Below, one piece after another: positions 61,796-64,000 of a stretch of 64,000 nucleotides of DNA. The notes below the pieces were generated by a model. That model had not been told where the DNA came from. It saw nothing but the letters and a program-made list of their open reading frames with translations, and did not search any database. Within the stretch, counting starts at the first letter, position 1. Each line of letters opens with the position of its first letter. This DNA comes from Aquabacter sp040755535 (GTDB taxonomy: Bacteria; Pseudomonadota; Alphaproteobacteria; Rhizobiales; Xanthobacteraceae). The stretch lies in NCBI GenBank assembly GCA_040755535.1, contig JBFMAV010000001.1:1-64000 (forward strand), written 5' to 3'. The position numbers were made by a program, and so were the translations under genes.

Positions 61796-63076
61796 ATGAA
61801 GAAGATCGCGTTGTCCCTGGTCTCGGCCCTCGCCCTCGCCACCGCGGCGCCGGCCTTGGCCCAGTCCATCAATATCGGCCATCTCGCCGACTATTCCGGC
61901 GGCACCTCGGACGTCGGCCAGCCCTATGGCCAGGGCGTGCAGGACACTATCGCCTATATCAACAAGAATGGCGGAGTGAACGGAAAGCAGATCAATTCCG
62001 ACTTCGTCGAATATGGCTACCAGGTGCCGCGCGCGCTGGCGGCGTTCAAGAAGTGGGTCGGCAGCGAGAAGGTGGTCGCCATCCAGGGCTGGGGCACCGC
62101 CGACACCGAGGCGCTGGTTGCCATGGTGACCAAGGAAGAGATTCCCTATTATTCGGGCTCTTACTCCGCCTCCCTCACCGACCCCAAGGGCAAGGTGAAT
62201 GAGAAGAGCGAGCGCGCCGCGCCGTTCAACTTCTTCTACGGCCCGTCCTATTCCGACGCCGCCCGCGCCATGGTGCAGTGGGCCGCCGACGACTGGAAGG
62301 CGAAGGGCGGGCAGGGCAAGCCCAAATGGGTCCATATGGGCGCCAACCACCCCTATCCCAACTCGCCCAAGGCGGCGGCGGAAGCCTATGCGAAGGAGCT
62401 CGGCTTCGAGGTGCTGGACCCCATCACCTTCGCGCTGACCCCCGGTGACTACACCGCCCAGTGCCTCACCCTGAAGCAGTCCGGCGCCAATTACGCCTAT
62501 CTCGGCAATACGGCCGGCTCCAACATCTCGGTGCTGAAGGCCTGCGAAACCGCCGGCGTGAAGGTGCAGTTCCTGGGCAATGTGTGGGGCATGGGCGAAG
62601 AGGCCATGAAGGCCGCCGGCTCCGCCGCCAACGGCCTTGTCTTCCCGCTGCGCACGGCGGTCACCTGGACCGGCAGCGCGCCGGGCCTTGCGACCTTCAA
62701 GGACATTTCCAAAATGTCCGATCCGAGCGGCAACGCCTATCGCACCGTGCATTACATGGCCGCCGTCTGCACCGTCATGTACATGAAGGAAGCCATGGAG
62801 TGGGCGGACAAGAATGGCGGCGTGACCGGCGTCAAGATCCGCGACGGCATGTACCAGAAGACCAATTGGGTGCCCAAGGGCACGGAAGGGGTCTGCGTGC
62901 CCTCCACCTGGACCACGTCCGATCACCGCCCGACCACCACCGTCGAGCTCTATCGCGCCGTGGTGAAGGGTCCGACGGACGCCCCGCTTGCCGACCTCGT
63001 GAAGAGCGGCACCGTCGCCCTCGACAAGGTCGCCACCGTGCAACTGCCCCGCAAGAGCGAACTTCAGGGCTGGTGA
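61796..63076 (+). CDS. livJ: Branched-chain-type ABC transporter periplasmic binding protein (LivJ type)
   Basis: 426 residues, with AAGGAGAG before the ATG and a Sec signal peptide (MKKIALSLVSALALATAAPALAQS). The mature part follows the type I periplasmic binding protein pattern: INIGHLADYSGGTSDVGQPYGQGVQDTIAYINKNGGVNGKQINSDFVEYGYQVPRALAAFKKWV, then AIQGWGTADTEALVAMVTKEEIPYYSGSY. It is closer in style to aromatic or carboxylate-binding members than to classical LivJ (about 370 residues), so the ligand need not be leucine. Fourth membrane-system gene of the operon. Confidence 0.92.
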   Translation: MKKIALSLVSALALATAAPALAQSINIGHLADYSGGTSDVGQPYGQGVQDTIAYINKNGGVNGKQINSDFVEYGYQVPRALAAFKKWVGSEKVVAIQGWGTADTEALVAMVTKEEIPYYSGSYSASLTDPKGKVNEKSERAAPFNFFYGPSYSDAARAMVQWAADDWKAKGGQGKPKWVHMGANHPYPNSPKAAAEAYAKELGFEVLDPITFALTPGDYTAQCLTLKQSGANYAYLGNTAGSNISVLKACETAGVKVQFLGNVWGMGEEAMKAAGSAANGLVFPLRTAVTWTGSAPGLATFKDISKMSDPSGNAYRTVHYMAAVCTVMYMKEAMEWADKNGGVTGVKIRDGMYQKTNWVPKGTEGVCVPSTWTTSDHRPTTTVELYRAVVKGPTDAPLADLVKSGTVALDKVATVQLPRKSELQGW

Positions 63077-63109
63077 GAGCGCGCCAGGGCCGTTCTTTCC
63101 GAAGGGCGG

Positions 63110-63203
63110 CCCCCTCCCGGCCCTCCCCTGCACGCGGGAGAGGGCTTTTCCGCCGGTACTTCCAAACACCCTCTCCCGCTTGCGGGGGAGGGGTGGGCAG
63201 GAG
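63110..63203. repeat. Paired inverted REP-like element 3 (livJ-livF gap)
   Basis: Unit one at 63110-63145 (slightly diverged core CCTGCACGCGGG) and unit two, inverted, at 63168-63203 with the core CCGCTTGCGG. Third copy of the element in 9.2 kb, here between livJ and livF. Confidence 0.75.
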
Positions 63204-63263
63204 AAATGCGGCGGAGACTGGAGGCGATTTACGCAAGACAATGCCGATCAGCAGGATGCCGCC

Positions 63264-64000
<737 letters not shown>

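Overview
The window is chromosomal DNA from a high-GC alphaproteobacterium, almost certainly of the order Hyphomicrobiales (Rhizobiales). A Xanthobacteraceae-like genus (Xanthobacter, Azorhizobium, Ancylobacter) is my best guess. The guess rests on alphaproteobacterial families (DUF2125, a TIGR02302/DUF4175-type membrane protein, a Tim44-domain protein, a CycM-like anchored cytochrome c), on the order chorismate mutase-hisC-tyrC ... DUF2125-ChaC ... plsC-ydcF-ftsX-ftsE, and on strong GC bias at third codon positions. I see no rRNA, tRNA, CRISPR array or complete insertion sequence.

Layout. (1) 1-3.5 kb: end of a lipoprotein gene, two glycosyltransferases and a GNAT protein, probably surface polysaccharide. 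(2) 3.7-6.7 kb: aromatic amino acid genes (chorismate mutase with an extra C-terminal domain, HisC-type aminotransferase, TyrC). (3) 6.7-11.05 kb: an apparent insertion into that conserved block, made of a DMT exporter divergent from an XRE-cupin regulator and then an AT-richer islet with two uncharacterised genes, one DUF2971. (4) 11-17.3 kb: DUF2125, ChaC, PlsC, YdcF, FtsX/FtsE and Hpt. (5) 17.4-22.7 kb: flippase, GT4 glycosyltransferase and the TIGR02302-like protein. (6) 23-28.2 kb: soluble PAS-PAS chemoreceptor, PRC-barrel protein, XRE-Smr-MltA group, glucokinase. (7) 28.3-31.2 kb: tctCBA tricarboxylate-type transporter. (8) 31.6-37.4 kb: Tim44 protein, LysR/EamA pair, RluA-type pseudouridine synthase, pheA and the cytochrome. 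(9) 37.6-45.9 kb: Yej-type peptide ABC transporter with two tandem binding proteins and a coupled Nudix hydrolase. (10) 46-50.3 kb: creatininase-family amidohydrolase, MarR, SDR, EamA and a class I glutamine amidotransferase. (11) 50.3-64 kb: a leucine/isovalerate catabolic block (liuB, liuC, liuD, liuE), a TetR regulator, and a branched-chain-type ABC transporter with an acyl-CoA synthetase inside its operon.

How the genes work together. The last block looks like one functional unit: an ABC importer for a carboxylic acid or amino-acid-like ligand, a CoA ligase to activate it, and the methylcrotonyl-CoA to HMG-CoA to acetoacetate branch. Two near-identical operator-like palindromes, one before liuB and one before the transporter operon, suggest the TetR protein controls both. 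Three paired inverted REP-like elements lie only in this block as far as I could see.

I found no clear case of a wholly new system. The best candidates for something undescribed are the islet gene pair at 8.65-10.7 kb and the ligase-containing transport operon. Functions come from motif recognition by eye; no database searches were run.
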